Notes: a model not told the origin generated them from the letters alone. Positions 8,141-14,895 are shown, numbered from the stretch's first letter. The stretch: 17,264 nucleotides of DNA from JADCCX01 sp031372765 (GCA_031372765.1 JANMLW010000017.1:1-17264); one strand, 5' to 3'. A program made the numbers and translations.

Positions 8141-8839
8141 GTGCAACTCCCTGTCAAGTGAGGCCTTGCCCTGAAGTGTTGCCAGAATAAGCGATCTAAT
8201 GCGTATATCCGTGAAGTCCTTGATGCCAAAGCGGGCGCCAACTTTCATCAGTTCGTCCTCGGGCAGGCTGGAAAGCATGCCGATGGCATAGGTTCCAGCC
8301 GCACTGGCCGAGCACACGCCGGAGCGCGAATCCTCGAACGCCACACAATGGGCCATCTCCACGCCTAACCGTTCGCCAGCGACCAGATAAGGCATTGGAT
8401 CAGGCTTGCCACGGGGCAGTTCATCCCCGATCACGATGGTCCTGAACCGGTGTCTGACCCCAAGCCCGTTCAGGATCAGATCAGCATTGGCCGCAGGTGC
8501 GTTGGTAACCGCAGCCATGATGATTCCCTGCGCATCGGCCCAGTCTAGCAGGTCCATCAAGCCGGATACAGGATGCAGTTCATATCTGGCGAGATCGCGA
8601 AATGCGGCTTCCTTCTCATCTGCAAGGCGCTTGTGCTCTCCGACTGTCTTATCCGGAAAGAAATCCCGCATGATCGCGGCATTGGAAAATCCCATAACGC
8701 GGCTGAAATACTCATCAGCTGAAATGCCTTGACCGAAGGTGGACAGCATCTGGTTGAAGGCCCGGATATGCAAGGGGTCAGTATCTGCCAGGGTTCCATC
8801 GATATCAAACAGCAAAGCTCCTGAAAAAAGGGCATTCAT
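8132..8839 (-). CDS. HAD-superfamily hydrolase, beta-phosphoglucomutase/phosphatase-like
   Basis: This is a 235-aa haloacid-dehalogenase-type phosphohydrolase with a helical cap (subclass I). The nucleophile motif is FDIDGT at residues 11-16 (Asp12 nucleophile, Asp14 acid/base). Motif II is Thr112 in AAVTNAP, motif III is Lys145 in RGKPDP, and motif IV is the acidic pair Glu169-Asp170 in VAFEDSRSG. The cap spans about residues 20-85. The substrate cannot be read from the sequence; relatives act on sugar phosphates, phosphoglycolate or similar small molecules. Its ATG overlaps the stop of the L,D-transpeptidase-like gene (ATGA at 8836-8839), so the two are probably translated together. Its 3' end overlaps the convergent yggS-type gene by 9 bp. 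Confidence 0.92.
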   Translation of the reverse strand: MNALFSGALLFDIDGTLADTDPLHIRAFNQMLSTFGQGISADEYFSRVMGFSNAAIMRDFFPDKTVGEHKRLADEKEAAFRDLARYELHPVSGLMDLLDWADAQGIIMAAVTNAPAANADLILNGLGVRHRFRTIVIGDELPRGKPDPMPYLVAGERLGVEMAHCVAFEDSRSGVCSASAAGTYAIGMLSSLPEDELMKVGARFGIKDFTDIRIRSLILATLQGKASLDRELHSA

Positions 8840-9405
8840 GCAATATCGATCCTTGTTTGGGGGCCAATCTGACGCAATAACTTCAGCATATCGTATTTGC
8901 TCACCGCGACACAGCCCTCTGTCGGCGTGTAACCGGCTCTTGCCAGGTGAAGAAAGATCGCACTGCCTCGCCCACTGACCACTGGATTGTCATTCCAGCC
9001 GATTTCGATGACGTAATCATAAACATGATCATTGCGCCACATCCGCTCGTGGCTGGCCTGAAAAGGCAAGGTGACGGCCCGGTTGTAGCGCCGATGCAAA
9101 GGGGCATCGCACCAGCCATGCAGTCTGCGGATCATGCGCAGGGGCAGCAATGTGTAGGGCCTTACGCTGCTGTCAGCCCGGTGCCAGAGTCTTCGCAAGG
9201 CAAACCGCCCTATCGGCGTTGCGCCGTCGCCTTCGCGTTTGGTGTGCGTCACACCTGCTTTGCCCAGTGCGCAGGTCATGCAAAGTGTGCCAATGCTCAG
9301 GCGACCGCGCTGTGGATTTCCTGGCAAATGCCTGACGCGCATGAGCTTTGCTGTCGTTTTCGTGATCAATCGTGACTTGTCCTGTCCAGTGCCTTGTCTC
9401 GTCAT
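8836..9405 (-). CDS. L,D-transpeptidase (YkuD) fold protein
   Basis: This 189-aa protein has the YkuD catalytic signature: His153 in FLHLARAGY, and TEGCVA with Cys165 as the likely nucleophile. Upstream are KREGDGATPIGRF (56-68) and SHERMWR (118-124), typical of a short alphaproteobacterial YkuD branch. The usual HGC of the motif is EGC here, as in that branch. Such enzymes form or use L,D-linkages in peptidoglycan or attach proteins to it. No signal peptide is visible, so location and exact role are uncertain. The ATG at 9403-9405 is chosen because AAGGGAAG (complement of 9413-9420) lies just before it. A Met at residue 22 is the alternative. The frame stays open far upstream, antisense to the response regulator, which I regard as chance. 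It shares an ATGA overlap with the HAD gene. Confidence 0.88.
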   Translation of the reverse strand: MTRQGTGQDKSRLITKTTAKLMRVRHLPGNPQRGRLSIGTLCMTCALGKAGVTHTKREGDGATPIGRFALRRLWHRADSSVRPYTLLPLRMIRRLHGWCDAPLHRRYNRAVTLPFQASHERMWRNDHVYDYVIEIGWNDNPVVSGRGSAIFLHLARAGYTPTEGCVAVSKYDMLKLLRQIGPQTRIDIA

Positions 9406-9447
9406 GGCAGCACTTCCCTTGTAGCAGGTGCGCTTTATCATGCATAA

Positions 9448-9463
9448 GATACATTGGTGTATC
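9448..9463. promoter_or_regulatory. Inverted repeat in the response-regulator promoter region
   Basis: GATACA and TGTATC (9448-9453 and 9458-9463) form a perfect 6-bp inverted repeat around TTGG, 32 bp before the response-regulator ATG. It overlaps a weak -10-like TAAGAT at 9445-9450. It could be an operator or a short hairpin in the leader. There is no evidence as to what binds it. Confidence 0.35.
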
Positions 9464-9495
9464 GTCGGGCAGGAACAGATGGTGGGCAGAATTTG

Positions 9496-10182
9496 ATGAG
9501 CAATGTAAGACGCATCCTGCTGGTAGATGATGATCACGATTTGCGTACGCTTCTGGCGGAGCAATTGGCCCTGCACGAAGAATTCGGCATCATGCAAGCA
9601 GGCACTGCCTTGGAGGGCATCCAGAGCGTGCGTGGCGATCATGTCGATCTGGTGCTGATGGATGTCGGCCTGCCGGACATGGACGGTCGCGAAGCGGTGC
9701 GGGTGATGCGCAAGAACGGTTTCAAGAGCCCGATCATCATGCTGACGGCCAATGATACAGAGGCCGACACCGTGCTTGGCCTTGAAGCCGGTGCCAATGA
9801 CTATGTTGCGAAGCCTTTCCGTTTTGCGGTGCTGCTGGCGCGGGTTCGGGCGCATCTGAGACAATATGAAGCCAGCGAGGACGCGCAGTTCAATGTCGGG
9901 CCTTACATCTTTCGCCCTGGTGCCAAGATGCTGGTGACCGAGAAGGGCAGCAAGATTCGCCTGACCGAGAAGGAAACCTCCATCCTGCGCTATCTCTACC
10001 GCGCCGGGCAAAGGGTGGTTCCGCGCGATGTGCTGTTGCAGGAGGTCTGGGGCTACAATGCCGCCGTGACAACCCACACGCTTGAAACCCATGTCTATCG
10101 TCTGCGTCAGAAAATCGAGAAAGACCCGGGCCAGGCCCGTATTCTGGTAACAGACGCCGGTGGCTACAAACTGGTTCCGTGA
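9496..10182 (+). CDS. OmpR/PhoB-family response regulator
   Basis: The 228-aa protein has an N-terminal receiver domain and a C-terminal winged-helix DNA-binding domain. Receiver residues are the acidic Asp11-Asp13 cluster (LLVDDD), phospho-acceptor Asp56 in LVLMDVGLPDMDG, Thr84 in MLTAN and Lys106 in NDYVAKPF. The effector domain runs from about residue 130 to the end, with LTEKETSILRYLYRAG, the recognition-helix area THTLETHVYRLRQKI and the closing wing GGYKLVP. An in-frame start further upstream (9454) would add 14 odd residues; the ATG at 9496 gives a standard receiver start. No histidine kinase gene is adjacent, so the partner lies elsewhere. A small cNMP-binding protein follows after 12 bp and is probably co-transcribed. 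I recognise this as a conserved Hyphomicrobiales regulator but cannot give a safe symbol. Confidence 0.93.
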   Translation: MSNVRRILLVDDDHDLRTLLAEQLALHEEFGIMQAGTALEGIQSVRGDHVDLVLMDVGLPDMDGREAVRVMRKNGFKSPIIMLTANDTEADTVLGLEAGANDYVAKPFRFAVLLARVRAHLRQYEASEDAQFNVGPYIFRPGAKMLVTEKGSKIRLTEKETSILRYLYRAGQRVVPRDVLLQEVWGYNAAVTTHTLETHVYRLRQKIEKDPGQARILVTDAGGYKLVP

Positions 10183-10194
10183 GGCTCCGTCACC

Positions 10195-10650
10195 ATGTCC
10201 CTTGATAACGATATCATCCAGTTGACCGCTAATCCGGTGCTTGCCCATTTCGAGGTGGAGGCCTTGCGCCTGCTTGCCTTCAATTCCGATACACGCACCT
10301 TGCGGCAGGGCGATGTGCTGTTCCGGGAAGGCGATGTCTCCGACGGGGGATATTTTCTGATATCGGGTTCCATGCAGCTTGCCAGTGCCGGAACCGCCGA
10401 AATCCATTCCGCTGGCGCATTGGTGGGAGAAACGGCGCTATTCGTGGAAACGCTGCGTCCGGCTACGGCAACGGCAATGGAACCAACACTCCTGCGGCGC
10501 ATACCCAGACACCTCATCCGGCGTATTCTGGCTGAATATCCAGATACGGGCCGAGCCTTACGCAATAGTTTTCAGGGTCGCATTACAGCGCTTGACGGAC
10601 AGTTACGACGCATTGACCAGATGTTGCCACCCGAAGCTGAAGCGGAATAG
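10195..10650 (+). CDS. Stand-alone cyclic-nucleotide-binding domain protein
   Basis: This 151-aa protein consists of one Crp-type cyclic-nucleotide-binding beta-barrel and C-terminal helices. RQGDVLFREGD lies at residues 37-47 and the glycine turn YFLISGSM at 53-60. The phosphate-binding cassette GETALFVETLRPATA holds Gly78, Glu79 and Arg88, the residues that normally contact the ribose and phosphate. There is no helix-turn-helix after the barrel, so unlike Crp/Fnr it should not bind DNA on its own. It may act as a sensor partner of the response regulator in front of it, 12 bp upstream; this is inferred from position. The start ATG follows GAGG at the regulator's stop codon. It converges on xth with only 7 bp between the stops. 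Confidence 0.86.
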   Translation: MSLDNDIIQLTANPVLAHFEVEALRLLAFNSDTRTLRQGDVLFREGDVSDGGYFLISGSMQLASAGTAEIHSAGALVGETALFVETLRPATATAMEPTLLRRIPRHLIRRILAEYPDTGRALRNSFQGRITALDGQLRRIDQMLPPEAEAE

Positions 10651-10657
10651 TTTTGCC

Positions 10658-11473
10658 TTATAGCTGGAAGGACACCGTAACGGGCACGTGATCGGACGGT
10701 TTGTCCCAGCCACGGGCACTTCTGGTAATCAGGCTGTCGGTAACGGCCGCTTTAAGATCTTCGCTGGCCCAGATGTGATCAAGGCGGCGGCCCTTGTTGG
10801 CCGCTTCCCAATCCGCTGAACGGTAACTCCACCAGGAATAGACACGTTCAGGCTCAGGATGCAGCAACCGGATGGAATCAATCCATTGACCGGAGTGGCG
10901 CAAGGCCTCCAGTGTTTGCGTTTCAATGGGCGTATGGCTGACGATGTTCAGCAAGGCCTTATGGTTCCAGACGTCGTTCTCGTAGGGCGCAATGTTCAGG
11001 TCTCCGACAAGAACGCTCTTCCTGCGTGTTGCGGCGGATCTTGTGGACCAGTCATGCATGTCCTTCAGGAAATCCAGTTTGTGGCCGAATTTGATGTTGG
11101 CAACGCGGTCGGGGATATCACCCCCTGCGGGCACATAGAAGTTATGCAGTGTCACGCCAGCATAGGCTCCGGCTTCTTCACCCAGCATGGCACCGATATG
11201 GCGGGCATCCGCGTTGCCACCAAATTGTCCGCGCTCGACATCCAGCAGGGGAAAGCGCGAAAAGATTGCAACGCCGTTATAGCCCTTCTGGCCCGTAAAG
11301 GCCCAGTGCCGGAACCCCATTGCCCTGACACCGGCGAGGGGAAACTGGTCATCGGGGCATTTTGTTTCCTGAAGGCACAACACATCGGGAGCATTCTCAG
11401 CCACAAACCGTGCGACAGAATCGATTCGTAGCCGAACCGAATTGATATTCCAGGTGGTGATCCGCAAGGTCAT
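10658..11473 (-). CDS. xth: Exodeoxyribonuclease III (XthA-type AP endonuclease)
   Basis: The 271-aa product belongs to the exonuclease III/APE1 family of Mg-dependent enzymes that cut DNA at abasic sites and trim 3' ends. Motifs run in order: ITTWNINSVRLR with Asn10, LCLQETKCPD with the metal ligand Glu36, GYNGVAIFSR, the NFYVPAG segment with Tyr113, VGDLNIAP with Asp158 and Asn160, RRLDHIW, and the closing SDHVPV with catalytic His262. The frame continues upstream to 11620, but that part resembles nothing and runs through an apparent terminator, so the ATG at 11471-11473 is chosen. It leaves a family-normal length, with GGA 11-9 bases before it as a weak ribosome site. It converges on the cNMP-binding gene and lies downstream of the candidate sRNA at 11565-11680. 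Confidence 0.95.
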   Translation of the reverse strand: MTLRITTWNINSVRLRIDSVARFVAENAPDVLCLQETKCPDDQFPLAGVRAMGFRHWAFTGQKGYNGVAIFSRFPLLDVERGQFGGNADARHIGAMLGEEAGAYAGVTLHNFYVPAGGDIPDRVANIKFGHKLDFLKDMHDWSTRSAATRRKSVLVGDLNIAPYENDVWNHKALLNIVSHTPIETQTLEALRHSGQWIDSIRLLHPEPERVYSWWSYRSADWEAANKGRRLDHIWASEDLKAAVTDSLITRSARGWDKPSDHVPVTVSFQL

Positions 11474-11564
11474 GTCTGATCCGTCTGGAGAAGTTTTTTC
11501 AGAGTATCTGTGCAGTACAGTGGGGACCAGCCAAAAACCACCGTCATGCACCATATTCATCCGT

Positions 11565-11601
11565 AAAAACGACAAACGCCCGACCCGGGGGGAGTCGAGC
11601 G
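11565..11601 (-). terminator. Intrinsic terminator with C-only loop
   Basis: On the minus strand CGCTCGACTC (11601-11592) pairs with GGGTCGGGCG (11586-11577) over 10 pairs, including two T-G pairs, around a loop of five C. TTTGTCGTTTTT (11576-11565) follows. It should end a transcript coming from the candidate sRNA or from secB before xth. Confidence 0.75.
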
Positions 11602-11680
11602 TAAGTGTCTGAGACAACACCAGCCAAGGCCGGTGATAGCCGCTACTCTCCAGAAACGGGGGAGTCCCGGAACGATAAGC
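11565..11680 (-). ncRNA. Candidate small RNA (~115 nt) between secB and xth
   Basis: The 302-bp gap between xth and secB holds a compact transcript-like unit on the minus strand. After a TATACA box (complement of 11687-11692), the expected RNA would start near 11680. Stem-loop 1 (11671-11649) pairs UCCGGGA with UUCUGGA around the loop CUCCCCCGU; an alternative CGGG/CCCG pairing is also possible. Stem-loop 2 (11635-11618) pairs CACCGGC with GCUGGUG around CUUG. Stem-loop 3 (11601-11577) is a GC-rich terminator hairpin with a C-only loop, followed by a U-rich run. GACUCCCCC occurs in both the first and the last hairpin and resembles an anti-Shine-Dalgarno sequence, a trait of several rhizobial trans-acting sRNAs. 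No long reading frame fits. I cannot assign an Rfam family. An xth leader with an attenuator is the alternative. Confidence 0.6.
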
Positions 11681-11686
11681 TGGCTA

Positions 11687-11692
11687 TGTATA
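11687..11692 (-). promoter_or_regulatory. -10-like box before the candidate sRNA
   Basis: TATACA on the minus strand lies in an AT-rich stretch (about 11690-11750) with a possible but poor -35 (TTCAAA) 18 bases further upstream. The surrounding stretch also holds the short palindromes TACGTA and TATGCATA. The box would set the RNA start near 11680. Confidence 0.4.
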
Positions 11693-11775
11693 ATTACGTA
11701 TGCATATTTGTTTGAATTTCAAGACCAGAAACGAAAATTCCAATCATTCCCGCACGTAAGCAACACCTGTAACCC

Positions 11776-12252
11776 TCAGCTGGTTGTAGCCTGCTGATCC
11801 TGCATGCGCTGGGCATAGAGAGCGCCGAAATCAATCGGATCGATATAGAGAGGCGGGAAGCCACCGTTGCGTACCGCATCCGCGATGATCTGCCGTGCAA
11901 ACGGAAAGATCAGGCGCGGGCATTCGATCATCACCACAGGACCCATCTGATCGGCAGGAATGTTAGTGGCGCGAAAGATGCCGCAATAGGTCAGGTCAAA
12001 CTTGAACAGGGTATCGGCCCCTTCGCCAGCGCCACCTTCCAGTTTGAGTTCAACCTCGAAATCGTCCTGCGCCAATTGCCGTGCGTTGACATTGACCTGA
12101 ATGTTGATGCCGGGCTGGCCTTCCTGTGGCCCCAGGGATTTGGGCGCATGCGGGTTCTCGAATGAAAAATCCTTGGTGTATTGACCCAGGGCGTTCAGTG
12201 AAGGTGCCGTATTGGCAGCGCTGCCATTGGCACCATTTGTTCCAGCCGACAT
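11776..12252 (-). CDS. secB: SecB, protein-export chaperone
   Basis: The 158-aa product is SecB, the cytoplasmic tetrameric chaperone that holds pre-proteins unfolded and delivers them to SecA. After a poorly conserved, Ala/Asn/Gly-rich N-terminal tail come QYTKDFSFENPHAPKS, the strand region INIQVNVNARQL, FEVELKLEGGA, the segment FKFDLTYCGIFR, and the C-terminal IECPRLIFPFARQIIAD and GGFPPLYIDPIDF, all close to the alphaproteobacterial form. The ATG at 12250-12252 has AAAGGA a few bases upstream. fxsA lies 98 bp upstream on the same strand. Downstream comes the candidate sRNA; I see no convincing terminator directly after secB. Confidence 0.97.
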   Translation of the reverse strand: MSAGTNGANGSAANTAPSLNALGQYTKDFSFENPHAPKSLGPQEGQPGINIQVNVNARQLAQDDFEVELKLEGGAGEGADTLFKFDLTYCGIFRATNIPADQMGPVVMIECPRLIFPFARQIIADAVRNGGFPPLYIDPIDFGALYAQRMQDQQATTS

Positions 12253-12298
12253 GTTCCGATCCTTTGAATATAAAAACGCCCGTGTCGGCTATCACGAA

Positions 12299-12327
12299 CA
12301 GGATGACAGCGACAAGTGTTCTGTCAA
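12299..12327 (-). promoter_or_regulatory. Possible secB promoter with inverted repeat
   Basis: A perfect TTGACA (complement of 12322-12327) lies about 70 bp before secB, but the hexamer 17 bases on (ATCCTG) is poor. TGACAG and CTGTCA (12304-12309 and 12321-12326) form a 6-bp inverted repeat that overlaps the -35 box. Weak evidence. Confidence 0.3.
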
Positions 12328-12350
12328 AACAGATGCATGATCCCTGTCAT

Positions 12351-12839
12351 TCATGACGCATCGTCACTCTTGCGGGGACGACGGATGCGCTTGCGCGGTT
12401 CCCCGGGTATTTCCCGGGATGCTTCCCCGGATACTTCCTGCCAGTCCCGGCTCGACAGTTCGATGTCGCGCGGATCCTGTGCGGCTGTCTTCAACCGCCC
12501 CGAGATGATCAGCCTGACCGATGGTGTCAGCAGAGCCAAACCGATGATGCCTGCCAGAAACCCCGGAACGACAAGCAGAATTGCCCCCAGAACCTTGAGA
12601 GAGGCATCAGTGATTCCACTGCCGGTCAGGGAAACAACACGAATGCCCCCTGCCCCCATCAATTTTCGACGCAGCAATTGTCCCACAAAAACAAATCCCG
12701 CAACGGATTTGAGGATGAACAGCAGGAATGCCATCAAGCCGCCAGTCCATCCGGCGACAAGGTTGAACGCTGTCATTTCCACTGCAAACCATGCAGTGAT
12801 GACGATGAGACCGGTTAATAGAGGAAAACGGCGAATCAT
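12351..12839 (-). CDS. fxsA: FxsA family membrane protein
   Basis: This 162-aa inner-membrane protein has the FxsA family layout. A hydrophobic N-terminal segment (about 7-27) contains the family's conserved glutamate (FAVEMTAF). A second follows at about 32-52. A third, glycine/proline-rich segment (about 83-108) carries the signature VPGFLAGIIGLALLTPSVR. The tail is hydrophilic and rich in Arg, Lys, Glu and Asp. E. coli FxsA is known for easing phage T7 exclusion by the F plasmid; its normal role is unknown. The ATG at 12837-12839 has no good ribosome site, so the start is a little uncertain. It is divergent from the Tim44-like gene and probably transcribed toward secB. Confidence 0.88.
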   Translation of the reverse strand: MIRRFPLLTGLIVITAWFAVEMTAFNLVAGWTGGLMAFLLFILKSVAGFVFVGQLLRRKLMGAGGIRVVSLTGSGITDASLKVLGAILLVVPGFLAGIIGLALLTPSVRLIISGRLKTAAQDPRDIELSSRDWQEVSGEASREIPGEPRKRIRRPRKSDDAS

Positions 12840-12922
12840 ATCAAAGGAGTTTGCTGCAAATCTTGTCGCTGGGGCTGGCGGATGCTACGCCCGTTCCCAC
12901 ATATGATAAGACAAGGCGTGGC

Positions 12923-12948
12923 TTGCAAGGCCGCGCCCGGCTTTGCAA
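12923..12948. promoter_or_regulatory. 10-bp stem-loop upstream of the Tim44-like gene
   Basis: TTGCAAGGCC (12923-12932) and GGCTTTGCAA (12939-12948) pair over ten positions with one G-T pair around the loop GCGCCC. The structure sits 23 bp before the ATG at 12972 and downstream of a TATGAT box (12902-12907), so it could be part of the 5' leader or an operator. No U-run follows, so it is not an ordinary terminator. Confidence 0.45.
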
Positions 12949-12971
12949 CACTTCTGAATGGATGACCAATC

Positions 12972-13712
12972 ATGTCTGGCAGCAACGATCTCGTACTGAC
13001 GCTGGTGTTTCTGGGCCTTGCGGTTTTCGTCATCATGAAATTGCGCTCGGTGCTGGGAACCAAGGCCGGGTTTGAACGGCCGCCTGAAGACATACGCCGT
13101 GAGATGGAGGCCCGCAAGAACGCAGGACAACCAGCAACGCAGGATAATGTGGTGCCTTTGCCCACAACCAACCGGGCGCCCCATAACCAGCAACCCATGG
13201 CGCAGCAGCCGGAGATGACACAGGCTGATCGTTGGGCCGGAATCGCCCAGGCAGGCACGCCATTGGCATCAGGGCTTGATACTGTACTGGCGGCTGATCC
13301 AGGTTTTGATGGTCGCGGTTTTGCAGGCGGCGCCAAGGCCGCTTACGAAATGATCGTACAGGCCTACACCAAGGGAGATCGCAAGACATTGAAGGACCTG
13401 CTGGCAAAAGATGTGCTTGAAGGATTTGTCACTGCCATTGCCGATCGCGAGAGCAGGGGTGAGGTGGCTGAAACCACCTTCGTGTCGATTGACAAGGCGG
13501 ACATCGTCAATGCCGAGATGCGCGAAAAGTTCGCTCATATTACCGTCAGCTTCACTTCAAAACTGATTTCGACAACCCGTGACAAGGCCGGTGCGGTGAT
13601 TGATGGCAGCGCAGAGAAAATGGCCGATGTCACGGATATCTGGACCTTCGCACGTGACACCAGCACACGTGATCCGAACTGGAAACTGGTGGCGACCGAG
13701 AGCAATGGCTGA
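12972..13712 (+). CDS. Tim44/TimA-like domain membrane protein
   Basis: The 246-aa product has one N-terminal membrane helix (about residues 6-22, LVLTLVFLGLAVFVIMK), a charged and Pro/Gln-rich linker, and a C-terminal Tim44-like domain. That domain includes FDGRGFAGGAKAAYEMIV, a conserved DLLAKDVLEGF stretch and a final strand pair with VTDIWTFARD and WKLVATES. Mitochondrial Tim44 tethers the import motor; bacterial relatives (called TimA in Caulobacter) are anchored in the inner membrane and their role is not settled. The ATG at 12972 follows only a weak GGATGA. The last 8 bp overlap the mltA start, suggesting joint translation. It is divergent from fxsA, and secB is nearby; this neighbourhood is conserved in Hyphomicrobiales and points to envelope or protein-export work. 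Confidence 0.9.
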   Translation: MSGSNDLVLTLVFLGLAVFVIMKLRSVLGTKAGFERPPEDIRREMEARKNAGQPATQDNVVPLPTTNRAPHNQQPMAQQPEMTQADRWAGIAQAGTPLASGLDTVLAADPGFDGRGFAGGAKAAYEMIVQAYTKGDRKTLKDLLAKDVLEGFVTAIADRESRGEVAETTFVSIDKADIVNAEMREKFAHITVSFTSKLISTTRDKAGAVIDGSAEKMADVTDIWTFARDTSTRDPNWKLVATESNG

Positions 13713-14895
13713 TTGTCTGGTACGGGCGTTTCTCAATGCAGCGCTCGCTCTTGTCATGTCACTTTCCACTGCATCAGCCCAGAACCTGCCAGATCTAAAA
13801 GGTGCCAGCGTCAAACACGTGGCTTTTGCTGCACTGAATGACTGGCTGAAGGATGATCACCTTGCCGTATGGCGGGTGTTTCGCGCACACTGCGAGGCAA
13901 GGGCAAAGGCGGCGCAGGTGCTCAGGGCAGGAGCGCCGGCGCCTGTCGCACTGGACATTGTGTGTATGCAAGCGCTGACGGAAAGCATCAACAGCAGTGC
14001 GCAAGCGCGGGTTTTCTTCGAGCGGTGGTTTCAGCCGCTGGACATTCTGCCTTCGTCCGGTTCGGGTTTTCTGACTGGCTACTACGAGCCGGAAACAACC
14101 GGATCACTGGTCAGGACAGACGCGTTCAAAGCCCCTTTGCTGGCACGGCCTGACGATGTTGTGACCATTCCGCAAGGGGAAGTCTGGCCAGGTATTCCCG
14201 AAGGCTTTGCAGCGGCGCGCAAGAGAGCTGATGGCGCACATGAGATCTACCCCGATCGAGCCGCTATCATGCGGGACGAGACGGCAGAGTCAGTCCTTCC
14301 GATCCTCTGGCTGAGGGATGAGGTTGAGGTGTTTTTTATGCAGGTGCAGGGATCGGGCCGCGTTCGCCTGCCGGAGGGCCGAACGGTCCGCGTGGCCTAT
14401 TCCGGTCGCAATGGTCATCCCTACAGCTCCATCGGACGCATTATGGTGCAGGAACGCCTGTTGACGCTGGAAGATGCCACAATGGACAAGCTCAAGGCTT
14501 GGCTGCGCGCCAACCCTGTGGAAGCCCAGCGCATCATGGAGATGAACCGCTCTTATGTATTCTTCCGGGTGGCGGAGGAACTGTTGGAGGCTTCAGGCCC
14601 CATAGGCGGAGCTGGCCTGCCATTGACGCCGTGGCGGTCGATTGCGGTTGACCGCACCATCTGGGCCTATGGTTTGCCGGTGTGGCTGGAGGTTGAGCTG
14701 CCGCGGGAAGCAGGAAGCGAAGCGTTCAGGCACCTGACAATTGCCGAAGACACGGGCTCCGCCATTCTGGGCCCGGCGCGGGCCGATCTGTATCATGGGT
14801 CGGGGGCGCAGGCGGGCTCGCGGGCTGGCGTGTTGCGCCATCCCATGCGCTTTGTGGTGCTCTGGCCACGCGCAAAACCAGATTCCCGGCCATGA
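13705..14895 (+). CDS. mltA: MltA, membrane-bound lytic murein transglycosylase A
   Basis: This 396-aa enzyme cleaves the MurNAc-GlcNAc bond of peptidoglycan and leaves a 1,6-anhydro end. A Sec signal peptide runs to about residue 25 (cut near ASA-Q). It has no lipobox, so it is probably periplasmic rather than a lipoprotein as in E. coli. The MltA domain has GSGFLTGYYEPE, EVFFMQVQGSGRVRLPEG and AYSGRNGHPYSSIG. The C-terminal 3D domain holds AEDTGSAI with Asp349 and RADLYHG with Asp361, spaced like the catalytic aspartates of E. coli MltA, and ends in RHPMRFVVLWPR. The frame is open from 13600, but the ATG at 13705, overlapping the Tim44-like stop, starts exactly at the signal peptide. The stop overlaps the smr start (ATGA). 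Confidence 0.94.
   Translation: MADCLVRAFLNAALALVMSLSTASAQNLPDLKGASVKHVAFAALNDWLKDDHLAVWRVFRAHCEARAKAAQVLRAGAPAPVALDIVCMQALTESINSSAQARVFFERWFQPLDILPSSGSGFLTGYYEPETTGSLVRTDAFKAPLLARPDDVVTIPQGEVWPGIPEGFAAARKRADGAHEIYPDRAAIMRDETAESVLPILWLRDEVEVFFMQVQGSGRVRLPEGRTVRVAYSGRNGHPYSSIGRIMVQERLLTLEDATMDKLKAWLRANPVEAQRIMEMNRSYVFFRVAEELLEASGPIGGAGLPLTPWRSIAVDRTIWAYGLPVWLEVELPREAGSEAFRHLTIAEDTGSAILGPARADLYHGSGAQAGSRAGVLRHPMRFVVLWPRAKPDSRP

Noticed and set aside
9406..10407. Long minus-strand extension of the L,D-transpeptidase-like frame, antisense to the response regulator
   Set aside because: The extension has no recognisable domain, the ribosome site lies before the ATG at 9405, and the opposite strand codes a complete regulator with all key residues.
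11474..11620. Upstream extension of xth to 11620
   Set aside because: It would run through the terminator hairpin and U-run and adds 49 residues with no match to exonuclease III.
13651..13671. Two CACGTG motifs 15 bp apart near the end of the Tim44-like gene
   Set aside because: They share only the central hexamer with parS; both lie in coding sequence and have no matching arms.
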